Assembly: GCA_963675135.1 (NCBI GenBank)
Contig: OY776121.1
Coordinates: 62,884,265 to 62,948,264 of the forward strand
Direction: 5' to 3'
Length of the DNA stretch: 64,000 bases
Source of the DNA: Galeopsis tetrahit
Taxonomy: Eukaryota; Streptophyta; Magnoliopsida; Lamiales; Lamiaceae
Shown: piece after piece, positions 1 through 11,099 of the stretch
Layout of the letters: each line of letters opens with the position of its first letter
How positions within the stretch are numbered: the first letter of the stretch is position 1
Notes under the pieces: generated by a model
Database searches by the model: none
What the model saw: the letters and a program-made list of their open reading frames with translations, nothing else
What the model was told of the DNA's origin: nothing
Program-made: the position numbers and the translations under genes

Positions 1-1
1 G

Positions 2-304
2 AGAGAGGCTCTAGATTTGATGGAAGAAGAAAGAGAGATGGTTAGGGTACGTGCTGAAAGATATAAAAGCAGAATTAAAGCTGCATATGATCGAAGGGTG
101 ATCCCGAGGTCCTTCAGAGCGGGAGATCTAGTGCTAAGAAGAGCGGACGCCCTGAAAAATACAGGAAAGCTGGAGCCCAACTGGGAGGGACCTTATAAAA
201 TCACACAGGTGCTGAAAGGAGGAGCATATAGACTGCAGAGTATGGAAGGGGTCGACATAGCTAGACCCTGGAACGTTTGCCATTTGAAGAGATTCTTTAT
301 TTGA
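2..304 (+). CDS. Gypsy polyprotein, C-terminal end of integrase (partial)
   Basis: This is the last 100 codons of a pol polyprotein, open from the window edge to a TGA stop. The reading begins upstream of the first Met, in a REALDLMEEE-type segment usual for plant gypsy elements. The RAGDLVLRR segment followed by KLEPNWEGPYKI is the GPY/F-like module near the C-terminus of gypsy integrases, and the tail VCHLKRFF is also typical. The protein would integrate element cDNA in the nucleus. The reading is intact here; catalytic domains lie outside the window. Family assignment is strong, lineage assignment is inference. Confidence 0.85.
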   Translation, partial: REALDLMEEEREMVRVRAERYKSRIKAAYDRRVIPRSFRAGDLVLRRADALKNTGKLEPNWEGPYKITQVLKGGAYRLQSMEGVDIARPWNVCHLKRFFI

Positions 305-610
305 AGACAGTGTAAGGTCTTGAGACCATCTATAACTTTTGTTTTGTGATTTTTTGCATTGATTCATATTTTGCTTGATGTATTTTGTGGCTTCACCGGA
401 GCTCTTTTTCCCTCTCTACGGGTTTCCCCTTTGAGGTTTTTCCGTAAAGAGGTTTTTAATGAGACCGGCGTAGGTTATCTATGGCCTATGTTGAAAATTG
501 ACAATAAAGCAATGAAGCCCTATCCCTTTTTGAAGAAAGAATTATTCAGAATTATTGTGTCTTGATTATCCTTCTCATATTTGAACATGCGATGTATGAA
601 TATAACAATA
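305..610. other. Retrotransposon 3' untranslated leader before the tandem array
   Basis: Non-coding stretch between the pol stop and the first 120-bp unit. The 68-codon ORF in it has no recognisable similarity. It holds a short CT-rich patch and nothing else I can name. Confidence 0.5.
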
Positions 611-1440
611 ACGAGAGTGAGAGACACTCAAAGGCCTAGAGGCCGAGGTGCTCCAGAGAGCCCTCACTTTACTTGAGATCCAAGTGGGTTACTGAAATGA
701 GAAGATTTTATGAATTAAAATCTTTTAAGAATAAGAGTGAGAGACACTCAAAGGCCTAGAGGCCGTGGTGCTCCAGAGAGCCCTCACTTTACTTGAGACC
801 CAAGTGGGTTACTAAAATGAGAAGATTTTATGAATTAAAATCTTTTAAGAATAAGAGTGAGAGACACTCAAAGGCCTAGAGGCCGAGGTGCTCCAGAGAC
901 CCCTCACTTTACTTGAGACCCAAGTGGGTTACTGAAATGAGAATATTTTATGAATTAAAATCTTTTAAGAATAAGAGTGAGAGACACTCTAGGGCCTAGA
1001 GGCCGAGGTGCTCCAGAGAGCCCTCACTTTATTTGAGACCCAAGTGGGTTACTGAAATGAGAAGATTTTATGAATTAAAATCTTTTAAGAATAAGAGTGA
1101 GAGACACTCTAAGGCCTAGAGGCCGAGGTGCTCCAGAGACCCCTCACTTTACTTGAGACCCAAGTGGGTTACTGAAATGAGAAGATTTTATGAATTAAAA
1201 TCTTTTAAGAATAAGAGTGAGAGACACTCAAAGGCCTAGAGGCCGAGGTGCTCCAGAGAGCCCTCACTTTATTTGAGACCCAAGTGGGTTACTGAAATGA
1301 GAAGATTTTATGAATTAAAATCTTTTAAGAATAAGAGTAAGAAACGCTCAGAGGCCTAGAGGCCAAGGTGCTCTAGAGAGCCCTCATCTTAGTTGAAACC
1401 CAAGAGGGTTAATTGATGAAAGGAGACGATTTTTGTGAAT
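611..1440. repeat. 120-bp tandem repeat array in the retrotransposon 3' UTR
   Basis: Six near-identical units recur at exactly 120 bp (starts near 611, 731, 851, 971, 1091, 1211). A seventh diverged unit starts near 1331, and a degraded trace runs to about 1530. Each unit contains GAGTGAGAGACACTC, GGCCTAGAGGCC and CTTTTAAGAATAAG. The units differ at only a few sites, such as GAGAG/GAGAC after CTCCA, so the array is recent or homogenised. GGCCTAGAGGCC is itself palindromic. Arrays like this are known precursors of plant satellite DNA. Confidence 0.95.
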
Positions 1441-1938
1441 CAAGGTCTTTCAAGTACAAGAAGGTGAAAAGAAAGAGAAAGACGTAGAGGCTTAGAAAAC
1501 CGAAGCCCTCCAGAAAGCCCTAACCATGCTTGAGAATTACAAAGACTAGATGATGAAGAAGACAGGTTTTATGATCCAGGAGTCAAGAGAAGAGGGAGGA
1601 TGACCTCCCACAACCAAGTCACCCGAAATCAAAAACAAAAACTGTACAGCCAAGGAGTGATTTCAACGTAGCCTACAAGACCAACAAAAAGGGGGGAAGA
1701 AGAGAGCCACACCTCCAACACATTCTTTGTTGGTCTTGTAAGTTACTCATGCACGAAAGAGAAAGACAACAAAACATCCAACATCAAGCAAATACGATTA
1801 CTACAAAAAGCCCCCACATATCCAGGAGTGTGGGGTCCCCTATAAAGTATGGAGAGCAAGTATTATGAGCAGAAAATAAAGATTGTAGCAAAACAACAGG
1901 AAAATAAATTGTTTGATGTGATCATAGAAACGTGAAAC
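1441..1938. other. Non-coding retrotransposon spacer
   Basis: Degraded repeat remnants to about 1530, then purine-rich sequence with a G-run inside AAAAAGGGGGGAAGAAG near 1687-1703. That looks like a polypurine tract, but no LTR start follows it. The 3' end of the antisense gene transcript probably falls here. Confidence 0.4.
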
Positions 1939-4108
1939 TTAAACTGTTTTCTCAACAGCAGCTTCCTCAGCAACAGTCCCCTTGACCTCAACTCCTCCAA
2001 CAATGCCACCCTCCTCAGCAACATGGTTGCTAGATCCTCCGCCCTCCTCTGGACCCGTAGTACCTCCCATGGTGTCTGCAACGCCGGTTCCTCCATCTAT
2101 TGCGGTTGTCACGGCTAGAGCGGAGTCATAAGGATAAATCAGACGTTCCAGAGGCTTTACCTCAGCCATACCTATCTTACCAGCCTGCAGCTTGGTGATA
2201 GCCTGACTCATCCCGGGTAGCCACCAAGGACTATCAGGGCTCTCCTTAGGATCCCCCAAGAATTTTGGAGGAGTAGCGAGTCGATCCAAGTGGAATTTAC
2301 GAGAGTAAGTTCCATTAAACCCCGGGGCTGAGTGCTCGGCTACGGCATTGCTGAAGCCGTGGTCGATGAAGTGAGGGATATGCGGCCCCATGGCACAGAG
2401 GAAGCTCGAGCTCTTTAAGAAGCTGGACAGCCACTGAGTATGAAGAGTTTCCAAGAACTCTTGACCCAAAGAAGAAGTAAACAAGGACTTAATGCAAGCC
2501 TGCACTCCGACATCTGGCAGCTCGCGCTCCATCCGCACCACCTCCAGCACCAGATGCTTAATCCTGGCTACATCCTGCTTGCTCTGAGTCTGTAAGAGAG
2601 ACAACTCCTCAGACAAAGCTTGAGCTCGCTTATGGGCTTTATCTTTCTCCGTGGTGATACCCTTGAGGGTTGACTGGAAAGAGGACGCTTCAGCCCGGAG
2701 AAGTTCAAGCTCAGCTACCATCTCAACGCCTCGGTCGAGTATCTTAGCATAGGTAAGACCAAACTACAAAGGGAAAAGGAAATAACGCTTGAAGGTATGA
2801 AGAAGGCAAAGATTATAAAAACGGAAAATACCAGAAAATACCTCAGAAAGAAGATGAGCGCCATGGATCAGTCGATCCTCAGGAAGGGGCGTGTCGGATA
2901 ACTCAGCATCCGGAGGAGCAGGACATCGGTCAATGAGGCGATGGAGAGGCTCGTATACAGTAGATGGAGGAGTTCCCCTATCAGCACAGGTAGCTTTCCC
3001 CTTCTTCTTCTTAGATGTACCACAGTCAGAAAAGAAAGCATTGGCAGAGGAACGGGTTCTTTTGGCAACTGAACCTGGGACCTGAGTAGAAGAACTAGGG
3101 AGAGGAGGAATTTTCGAAGAACCCTCTGGAGCCGGAGTCTTTGCAGAGCTCTCGAGAGCAGGAGACGGAGGAGCCTTTGGAGGATCTCCTGGAGCGGATA
3201 GCACAGGGGTCTTCACTATGCTGAGAGCAGGGGCATCTCGGGAGATATGAGTTAACCAACTCATTGCTACAAATAATCAAGAAATTTTTCAGAACTCAGA
3301 AAACAGCCACGCGCAAGAAATAAAATATAGCAATAGAAGATTTTTTACCATCTCGAGAATCTAAGGGAAAATCTTGAGGACAAAAGCCGAAGTGGGAGAG
3401 GATGCGAGGATTGTTGCAAATACCAATAACATCGAAATAGTCGTGCAAACGGATATGAGTATTGAGATTGCTCATAATAGTGTGATTGGAAACAGAGTAA
3501 GCTTTCAGAGGAGGAGGAATTACTCCAGGATTGTGGAATAACCAATCCCAGTGAGGAAATGGCCAATCAGTGGGGCTGGTAGCAAAGAAATAATAATCTC
3601 GCCAAGATGAGTCTTCTTCATGGAGTTTTTTCAAAAATTTACAAACACGGGACCTTCGCCCACTAACGTAGAAAAAACCATCATTCACCTTACAAGAATG
3701 TTGGCTCAGAAATAGTTCGGCAGACGGGTCACCCCCATTCCCCTTCACCAAGATGAAAAAACCTATCATGGTACGAATAGCATTTGGAGTAAACTGGTTA
3801 AGAGGGATCTGCATGCGGGTGGATATGGCAGCCAAATAGGGATGAATCGGAAATCGTAGTCCTGCCCTAAGATGTGCTTCGAAGAAAGCAAGAGTTCGAG
3901 GCTGGGAGATATCTGGGCGTTCATTTGAGCGAGGAGCGCGAAAGGCGTACTCCGACGGAAAACCATAGGCATGAGCGAGGTTAACTAGGTGAGTATGGTC
4001 GATTTGGGAAGCGGGGGAAATCCTATTCTCTGGACTCCCCATCAGAGAGGGAGTCACTTCAGAGGAATTTTGGCTAGCGGCTTCCGGTGGAGAGAGAGGA
4101 TTTGACAT
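1939..4108 (-). CDS. Antisense additional ORF of the gypsy element, putative Transposase_28-type domain plus coiled coil
   Basis: Three exons join in frame on the minus strand: 4108-3349, 3266-2842 and 2763-1939, giving about 670 codons. Introns are 82 and 78 bp with clean GT-AG borders (phases 1 and 0). The N-terminal third, with HLVNLAHAYGFP, GLRFPIHPYL and a long FFYVSGR region, resembles the plant 'putative gypsy type transposon' family (Pfam Transposase_28). The middle is Pro/Ser-rich with a basic SKKKKGK stretch that could be a nuclear signal. The C-terminal third starts with a heptad-like coiled coil (MVAELELLRAEASSF) and ends in a Gly/Glu-rich tail. No stop or frameshift interrupts it. 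Function is unknown; antisense ORFs of this kind are reported in Tat-lineage elements. Met 4108 is the first Met before the conserved part. Confidence 0.75.
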
Positions 4109-4570
4109 CGATTTACAGTGTTAATAAAATAAGAACAGAAGGATAGTTGGGTTACCTTGAGTGGAAGGGCTATGGAATCAGACGAGGCGGCTGGCGACGG
4201 CAGAAACTCGAGATGAAGAACACCGGAGAAGAAGGATGAAGACGATGAGAAATTTTTGGGAAGAATGAAATTTGAAAAGTGAAGAGAGGAAAAGGGGGTG
4301 GTTGCGTGAAGTAAATGAGGAGAGATAGGGGGAAGAATCGAGGGTTTTCCTCGGGAGGATAACAAAGGAGAGAGAAAAGTGATCGCGTGGAGCCCACGCG
4401 CGGAAGCCGAAAAGTCTCCCAGAATCGGAGGCGGGAAAAGCCCTTGGAGAAGGACATGTTTTAAAACTTCCTCTCCGAAGCCGGAACAATACACGTCTCT
4501 CCAGAACGACCTTTGTAATAAGTTCTAGGAAAATTTTTCTACTCTCACAAAAGATGTCTCCCTTTTACGA

Positions 4571-4586
4571 GAGTAGGGGGAGTAGA
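4571..4586 (+). other. Polypurine tract of the gypsy element
   Basis: The purine-rich string GAGTAGGGGGAGTAGA lies directly before TGATG, the proposed LTR start. This is the expected plus-strand priming site. Confidence 0.65.
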
Positions 4587-5310
4587 TGATGCAGCCTAAA
4601 AATGTCACCTAATAAGAAGTCGACACGTGTATAGGGGATAAGATAAAAGTGGAAGGATCAGATTATGTAATACTCTCTGATGGGAAATCCTCTCGGGAGA
4701 TCCCTTTGGAGGGAGCTTCGGCTGAAGAGAAGCTTCCAGAAGAATTAGTTTTGATGAAAGGTCGTGAGCCTTGAATGTAGGGAGGTTCCGCCATTTTCGG
4801 CTTAGACTTGATAAAAGGTAGACCTTATCCTCCTTTATCTTGGGAACCAAGTCAAATGAGGAGGAATACGGCCGAGTCTTCGGGAAGTGGAGGAAAGAGA
4901 AGGCTTCGTCCACTCCGCAGGACCGAGTCTTATGGGCAGTTCCGAAAAAGGAGGAAGACTTGACTTCCTCTCCAGAAAGTATCTCTATAAATAGGTAAAT
5001 TCGAGGAGATTTCCAGGTTAGAAACTCTTATACTACAAACTTGATATACTAAATACGATATACCTTTCTGAAATTCTTTGAGAACTATTTCGATACATCA
5101 AGGATCTTGAGATCCTTGGGAGAGATTGATAAGCCCTATACTGACTTAGGCATCGGAGTGTCCACGCCGGACTCCCCCCCGGCATGTTCTTTGCAGGTTC
5201 TTGAAGATTTTGAGCGAAGGCAGCACACTCGAAGCAATTATACGTGTTCGAAGAGTAGAACATTTAATCCCGAGGATACACAATCATCTCGTGCAAATTT
5301 TGGCACATCA
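4587..5310 (+). repeat. 3' LTR of the gypsy element
   Basis: The LTR starts TGATG right after the polypurine tract and ends CATCA, a 5-bp inverted terminus, giving 724 bp. It has a TATA box (CTCTATAAATAGG, about 4983-4995) in the position expected between U3 and R. The right edge is inferred from the matching termini, since no second LTR is visible for alignment. Confidence 0.6.
4983..4995 (+). promoter_or_regulatory. LTR TATA box
   Basis: CTCTATAAATAGG about 400 bp into the LTR is the likely core promoter of the element. In a 3' LTR it would fire outward, toward the PPR gene at 6266. Confidence 0.55.
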
Positions 5311-5508
5311 TCATCCATTACAATCAATTTAATAATAGTTTGCTTCCTCTACAAACATCCCTGATTTTTCCTTCCAAATGGTCGGCTTTTTCTGGAAAAA
5401 CTTCAAGGAATGAAAATACAAAATTCACGGATAGATTGCAAAAAAAAATAAAAAAAATATTCACGGATAGAGTTCCATTTTTTCTTTTCCATCAAAACTG
5501 GAAAATTT

Positions 5509-5655
5509 GAACTATGGTTGGTTGCTATGGACTCGAGGGCATGTTTTGTACCCTAGTTATAATAATATTTTTAGTTTTTTTTGAACTAGGGTTGGTTGCT
5601 ATGGACTCGAGGGCATGTTTTGTACCCTAGTTATAATAATATTTTTAGTTTTTTT
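5509..5655. repeat. 74-bp tandem duplication
   Basis: The segment beginning GAACTATGGTTGGTTGCTAT is repeated once, 74 bp later, with only one or two differences (CTATGG/CTAGGG). Each copy ends in ATATTTTTAG plus a T-run. Confidence 0.85.
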
Positions 5656-5718
5656 TTTTTATGGAAGTTAAATACCCATTCCTTTTTTTCCCTCCCCATG
5701 ACTCGAACCCACCCCTCC

Positions 5719-5786
5719 CCATGACTCGAACCCAGGACCTAAGGCATAGGTAGTGGTGCTCTAACCATTTGAGCTATCCCACTTTG
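5719..5786 (-). repeat. tRNA-like SINE head (A and B box)
   Basis: On the minus strand, GGATAGCTCAAATGGTTAGA (A box) is followed about 35 bp later by GGTTCGAGTCA (B box). These are the internal Pol III promoter elements of tRNA-derived SINEs. The segment does not fold as a full tRNA, so a SINE or tRNA relic is more likely than a tRNA gene. The B-box end is duplicated nearby (5694-5733). Confidence 0.5.
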
Positions 5787-6265
5787 TCATAATATTTTTA
5801 GTAATAATTGAAAAGTGCAACACCATTTACCAAAAAGTGTAAGTCAGTAAACTGAAAAGTGCATACTAGACTTTACCTTTGAACTAATTTAAAATATTAT
5901 CAACTTTAAAATTATTGTTTCAACTTATTTGATAACTAATCACTTTAATCTAGTTTGATAGCAATATCGAATCAAACTCAAATTAAACGAACGAATAACT
6001 TGATTTGATTTTGAACTAGAAAAAAAAAACAGCATAAGCCATATTTTATGTAAGATATACATGCATATAAAAGTTCTTGCTGAACTTAATATAAGAAATT
6101 TAATATTATAAATTAAATAATTAAAAAAAATGAAGAAACAAAAAGCCATTGCTGAATTTAATACTAGAAGATTTAAAAATCGTGAACAAATAACAAAATC
6201 ACTAAAAAGAAGAAACCAATTCATAAGAAGGTTGCAGCTGCAGAGCTGAGATTGGTAACGCATAC

Positions 6266-8230
6266 ATGAAACGAGGCACAATATTCCATCGATGTACAAT
6301 ATCTCCTTTCCAGAATCTGAAATCACCCCTCTCATTATCCTCTCCCAATTACCTCTCCACGTTACTCTCACTTCATTCCGAACAAGTGCCTAATCATTCC
6401 GACCAATTTTCCGGTGTAATACAAGACACTGACCTTCTCAAGAGGGCCCCCAATGGCAATCTCCTTGTTCTCGACCACATTGATCGCGGCGCAATGGAAC
6501 CCGATGCTAGATTGTATGTAAACCTCTTCAAGAAATGTACTTATCAGGGTAGGCTGAAAGAGGGGCAAAGGATTCACGCGCATTTCCTTGCCTCAAGGTT
6601 CCACCATTACGCTGTTATTCAGAACATGATCGTCAATATGTATGCGAAATGCGGTGATATGGAACTAGCACGCAAGGCGTTCGATGAAATGACTGAGAGG
6701 GATATGGTTTCTTATACTATGTTGATCACTGGGTATTCTCAAAGCAATGAGTTCAAGGAGGCGTTGGTGTTGTACTTAGATATGATGACAATGGGATTAC
6801 AGCCAAATGAGTTTACTTTTGGGAGTGCTCTGAAATCGGCAGGGGGTATGCAGAGTGATGCAATGGGTAGGGGGATTCATGGGACTTGCGTCAAGTGTGG
6901 GTATGAGGAGAATGTGTATGTTGCGAGTGCATTAGTCGATATGTACGCGCGGTGTAATAGGATTACAGAAGCAAAGGTCATATTTGATGGGCTGAAGAGT
7001 AAGAACGAAGTTTCTTGGAATGCTCTGATTGCAGGATACGCAAGGAAAGAGGAGGGGCACAATGCGATGAAGCTGTTCTCGGAGATGAAACGGGGAGGCT
7101 TTCGACCAACTCATTTCACTTATTCGAGCATTTTTGCAGCATGTGCAAGTACTGGAGCTTTGGAACAGGGCAAATGGGTGCATGCAGATATGATGAAGTT
7201 GGGAGAGCCGGTTATTGCTTTTGTTGGCAACACCCTTCTTGATATGTATGGAAAGGCTGGGAGTATTAAGGATGCAAGGAAGGTGTTTTATGGATTGGCG
7301 AAGAAGGATATTGTTTCATGGAACTCGATGCTTACTATTTATGCACACCATGGTTTGGGCCAGGAGGCTGTCGACCTCTTTGAAGAAATGCGTGCTGCAG
7401 GATTTCAGCCAAATGAGATCACTTTCCTGTGTGTTCTCAATGCTTGCAGCCATGCCGGGTTTTTGGACAAAGGATTTTATTACTTTGACTTGATGGCGAA
7501 GTATAAGTTGGTTCCAGATATTACACATTTCGTGACAATTGTTGATCTACTTGGTCGAGCTGGCCAACTTGATCGTGCAGAGAGGTTCATAAGAGCTATG
7601 CCCATTGTACCTACAGCCGCTGTTTGGAAAGCCTTGCTTGGAGCTTGTAGGATGCATAAGAATACAGAATTAGGTGCTTATGCCGCTGAGCGTGTCTTTG
7701 AACTTGACCCTCGTGATTCTGGTCCACACATGATACTCTCTAATATCTACGCCTCTGCTGGTAGACTGAGTGATGCTGCAAGAGTGAGAAAGGTGATGAG
7801 TGAGAGTGGGGTTAAGAAGGAACCGGCGTGTAGTTGGGTTGAGATTGGGAATGCTGTCCATGTGTTTGTGGCCAATGATGATACCCATCCGCAAAGAGAG
7901 GAAATTCGTAAAATGTGGGAAAAGTTAAGGGACGGGATTAGGAAAATTGGGTATGTTCCGGACACAAGCCATGTGCTTTGGTTTGCTGATGAGGAAGAGC
8001 GAAACGAGAGGTTACAATATCACAGTGAGAAGCTAGCTCTAGCGTTTGCGCTTCTCAACATTCGGGTTGGAACCCCCATCACGATAAAGAAAAACATTAG
8101 AGTGTGTGGCGATTGTCATTCAGCCTTTAAGTTTGTATCTAAGTTGATTGATAGAGAAATAATCTTGAGAGACACAAACAGATTCCATCATTTTCATCGT
8201 GGCTGTTGCTCCTGCAGAGACTATTGGTAG
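6266..8230 (+). CDS. PLS-class pentatricopeptide repeat protein with DYW domain
   Basis: Intronless 654-aa protein, intact. The order is an N-terminal Ser/Leu-rich presequence (about 1-75, likely mitochondrial), tandem P, L and S repeats (about 80-500, e.g. NMYAKCGDMELARKAFDEM), E/E+ motifs (KKEPACSWVEI), and a DYW deaminase-like domain. The zinc-binding HSE lies near 586-588, CGDCH near 614-618, and the protein ends in DYW. It resembles Arabidopsis At3g24000 throughout as I recall that protein. Family members bind organelle RNA and direct C-to-U editing; the target is unknown. The first Met is chosen because it supplies the presequence; Met77 (6494) is an alternative that would remove it. 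A paralogue lies at 57531-59381. Confidence 0.95.
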   Translation: MKRGTIFHRCTISPFQNLKSPLSLSSPNYLSTLLSLHSEQVPNHSDQFSGVIQDTDLLKRAPNGNLLVLDHIDRGAMEPDARLYVNLFKKCTYQGRLKEGQRIHAHFLASRFHHYAVIQNMIVNMYAKCGDMELARKAFDEMTERDMVSYTMLITGYSQSNEFKEALVLYLDMMTMGLQPNEFTFGSALKSAGGMQSDAMGRGIHGTCVKCGYEENVYVASALVDMYARCNRITEAKVIFDGLKSKNEVSWNALIAGYARKEEGHNAMKLFSEMKRGGFRPTHFTYSSIFAACASTGALEQGKWVHADMMKLGEPVIAFVGNTLLDMYGKAGSIKDARKVFYGLAKKDIVSWNSMLTIYAHHGLGQEAVDLFEEMRAAGFQPNEITFLCVLNACSHAGFLDKGFYYFDLMAKYKLVPDITHFVTIVDLLGRAGQLDRAERFIRAMPIVPTAAVWKALLGACRMHKNTELGAYAAERVFELDPRDSGPHMILSNIYASAGRLSDAARVRKVMSESGVKKEPACSWVEIGNAVHVFVANDDTHPQREEIRKMWEKLRDGIRKIGYVPDTSHVLWFADEEERNERLQYHSEKLALAFALLNIRVGTPITIKKNIRVCGDCHSAFKFVSKLIDREIILRDTNRFHHFHRGCCSCRDYW

Positions 8231-9450
8231 TTGTTCTCCAATCTCCATGTATGTTGTAGTCGCGCAGTTTCTATACCTGACTGAGCATGTATGCACTGTG
8301 AGCAAAGTATAAATCATTATTTTTCCAAATAATGTGATTGTGTTTTTAACCCTTTTTTTTTATAAATGTTACCATATCAGTGAACTAAGATGCCCAACAT
8401 TATCAACTCATCTCAAATCTATTAAAAATGCTACTCCATTCCAATCGGGAGGAAAGTGGAAAGATAAATGCACATTTGTCCACACATGCGATGCGAATCA
8501 GATTTTCATTTTCCAACACCCCACGCTAAATTTTTTTTATGCCAAGAAAATCAGAGATAAAATGAAATGTTAAAGATCTACCAAGAACACGAGGGCTAAC
8601 AAGCACGGGTAAAAATTGACGAAAATAACTCTCATGAAGAGAGGAAAAACACACTAGACGTGGAAAGTTTCACCATGGAGGGGGTGCATGAAGGCATAAA
8701 ACAAACATAAACAATAAAATAGTTATAACAAACTAACAAACTAAAACAAGAAATCTAACAAAAAGTTAGGACTTAAGAAAAATAAAAAACTGGGTCATCG
8801 GATTGTTCACTTAGAGAACATTGTCTTTTGAAAAGATCAAACTGTTGGCCCGATTTACAAGACTAAAGAAGAAATTGTAGCTATAGAGCAGTGACTGATG
8901 TGGATGGCTCGTGCCATGATGACAATGTCTTCTAGAGAAAGATTTCCTCTTTAAGTGAATGGAAGAGTGAAAAGAAGGGAAGGGGCAGTGGTGGGGTTGG
9001 TGATGAAGGTGGTGTCTTCTAGAGGCTAGAGGAATTAGCTTGGGGGAATTTGTTTCCAATAAATTAATGGGAATAGTTAATCACTTTATTGTGTGTCAAT
9101 CACACTGTAAGGTTGTTTTTAACTAATTAATAACTCACTCTTATTTTGAATAACTTAAAATTATTCTTTAGTTAAATCTTCATTCTACTAAATTTACCAG
9201 ATACACTTTATTTTATAATATTACCCCCTTTAATTTTTTAATATAAATCAAATTAAATAACTTCACCAAAATTTCCACAATTTTACAAGCGCTCAAACAT
9301 ATCATGTCAAATTAAATAACTTCCCCTTTACTATTTAAAAAAAAAAGGCGTGGGTTATATGCCCCTACATGTATGTTAGATATACGCTGCCTTCATTTTT
9401 TTTAATTAAATATTCATGCAAAATATCACTTTTGTCATTTTATTAAAATA
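8231..9450. other. 3' flank of the PPR gene and AT-rich spacer
   Basis: No recognised gene. The minus ORF at 8811-9059 is low-complexity (His/Ser-rich) without family signature. The PPR transcript should end in the first few hundred bases. Confidence 0.4.
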
Positions 9451-9690
9451 TACTTCCTCCGTCCCATAATTACTTTCACACTTTACTTTTTAGGACGTTC
9501 CACAATTACTTTCACACCACAATATCCTCAAATTTACACAAATGTCATTACTTTTTCTCCACATATACCCAAAAGTCAACTCATTCCTTTACTTTATACA
9601 TAAAGATTTACAAAATTACCCCTTAAAATTCACTTTTCTTATTCTGTGTGCCACTTCACATGTGAAGATAATCGCGGGACGGAGGGAGTA
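9451..9690. mobile_element. Stowaway-type MITE
   Basis: Inverted ends CTTCCTCCGTCCC and GGGACGGAGGGAG are flanked by TA on both sides; about 240 bp with the duplication. The ends match the Tc1/mariner Stowaway consensus. There is no coding capacity. Confidence 0.85.
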
Positions 9691-10772
9691 CTCAAATACA
9701 TACACTCTCCTACAATTTAAACACAATCCTAACTCTAACCCTAGAATTAGGTAGCAGCCGTCGCCAGCCCAAGTCCGTCCCTACCCCTCCGCCGACGGCA
9801 GCCAAATAAATTTCGATTTAAAAAAAAATAGAAAAAAAATGACAAACCAATGTCAATCATAGAGTGTATATTCGACTATAGTTTGTCAACGAAAAACACA
9901 GCGTAGGAAGGCCAACCGAGTGAAGCTCTTTCTTTTTTTTGGTCGTGCCGGGATTTTTGTTTTTTATTAGTGAGGGCAAGCAGCTTTCATTTATCGACGT
10001 CATTTTATCGAAATTTAAAAAAAAAAAAAAAAATTTCGACAAGAAATTGTCGACCATGTGTTTATGGTCGACAAATTGTTGTCAACCATAATGTTTACGG
10101 TCCACAATTTCTTGTCGAAAATTAAAAAAAAAATCAAAAAAACCAAACTTGTTTCGTCGGCGACTTGGGTGGGAACGACAGCTGACTTAGGTGGGGTTCA
10201 TGGCTGTGGTGGCGGCGATGGGTAAGGGGTTGGTGCCGCCGCTCCTACTTGTTGTAGAAAAAAAAGGATGGGGGACGGCGACAGAACAACTGCTTGGGTG
10301 GGGGGCAAGACGGCGGCGGTGTCTGGGGCGAAGGAAGGAGGAGGAGGGTGTAGAAAAGAAAAAAAAAAGAATTTGGGCGGTGGCCGGTTGGCAGGAGGCG
10401 GATGGAATGATGGTTGGGAAGAAGAAAAGTGTTTGGTTTAAATGAAGAAGAAGAAGAAAATTAGAGTTTTTGGGGTGTGTATTTATCATGTAAAATTTTA
10501 AGAGAAGATGGTATAATAGATAATTTGAGAAGAGTGCATCTATCTTAGGTGTATTTTGAGAGTGATACATGTATCAGGGAGTGCATCTAATATACTTGAA
10601 GGGGCATATAACTCACGCCTTTCACAAATTAAAAATGGGATGGGCCTGACTATTTACACCCCCATTTAGGTTGAGAGCACATTCCCCACCACAAAAAAAA
10701 TTATTTGTCTAGGGTAGATGCATCATGCACCCCTCGAATTGTCATAAATACTTTTTTTATCATTTTAGTGTA
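9691..10772. other. Hairpin-rich repeat sequence, possible degraded CACTA
   Basis: Around 10036-10130, GTCGAC-containing segments pair with each other (TTTCGACAAGAAATTGTCG with ACAATTTCTTGTCGAAA). A TTTTTATTAGTG end at 9961-9972 reads CACTAATAAAAAAC on the minus strand, as CACTA termini do. The GC-rich 10150-10400 stretch encodes only low-complexity ORFs on both strands. No element limits could be fixed. Confidence 0.3.
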
Positions 10773-11099
10773 CAGTTAAATCTCTATAAATTAATAACCT
10801 TGGGACTATGGAATTTTATTAATTTAAAGAGGTATTAATTTATCGATAAATTAATATTTATTAATTAAAAGAGAGACTTTTTAAATACAGTAAATTTAAT
10901 GCATATGTATTAAAAATAAATGAATTCATGTACTGTATGTTTTATTGATTATATTCATGCATCAACCAATTATTTGTAACTAGTTAAATATATTCATTGT
11001 ATACACATACATTTACATTAATTCGTTGCACTTAAATATATTCATGCATGGTAAATGAAACATATACTCCACTATATAAATCTCAATATGGAAATAAAA

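Larger units (their letters stand above)
1..5310 (+). mobile_element. 3' part of a Ty3/gypsy LTR retrotransposon, probable Tat lineage
   Basis: The order along + is the end of pol (integrase tail), a non-coding stretch, a 120-bp tandem array, an antisense intron-containing gene, a polypurine tract and a 3' LTR. Tandem repeats in the 3' untranslated region and additional ORFs, sometimes antisense, between pol and the 3' LTR are known from the plant Tat lineage (Ogre/Retand/RIRE2 types), so I infer that lineage. The 5' LTR, gag, protease, reverse transcriptase and most of integrase lie upstream of the window, so primer site and insertion age cannot be judged. No target duplication can be checked because only one end is visible. 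Confidence 0.8.
5316..6265. other. Intergenic region upstream of the first PPR gene
   Basis: AT-rich sequence that holds the 74-bp duplication and the tRNA-like segment. No clear TATA box or coding region is visible. The PPR promoter must lie in its right part. Confidence 0.5.

Noticed and set aside
611..1440. CRISPR-like array
   Set aside because: Units are 120 bp with no unique spacers, and the context is a plant retrotransposon.
1680..1710. Polypurine tract and 3' LTR start near 1690
   Set aside because: A G-run is present, but no TG start, TATA box or matching end follows; the 4571-4586 tract fits far better.
10187..10570. Overlapping ORFs on both strands
   Set aside because: Low-complexity GC/purine-rich sequence with no domain; likely repeat-derived leader.
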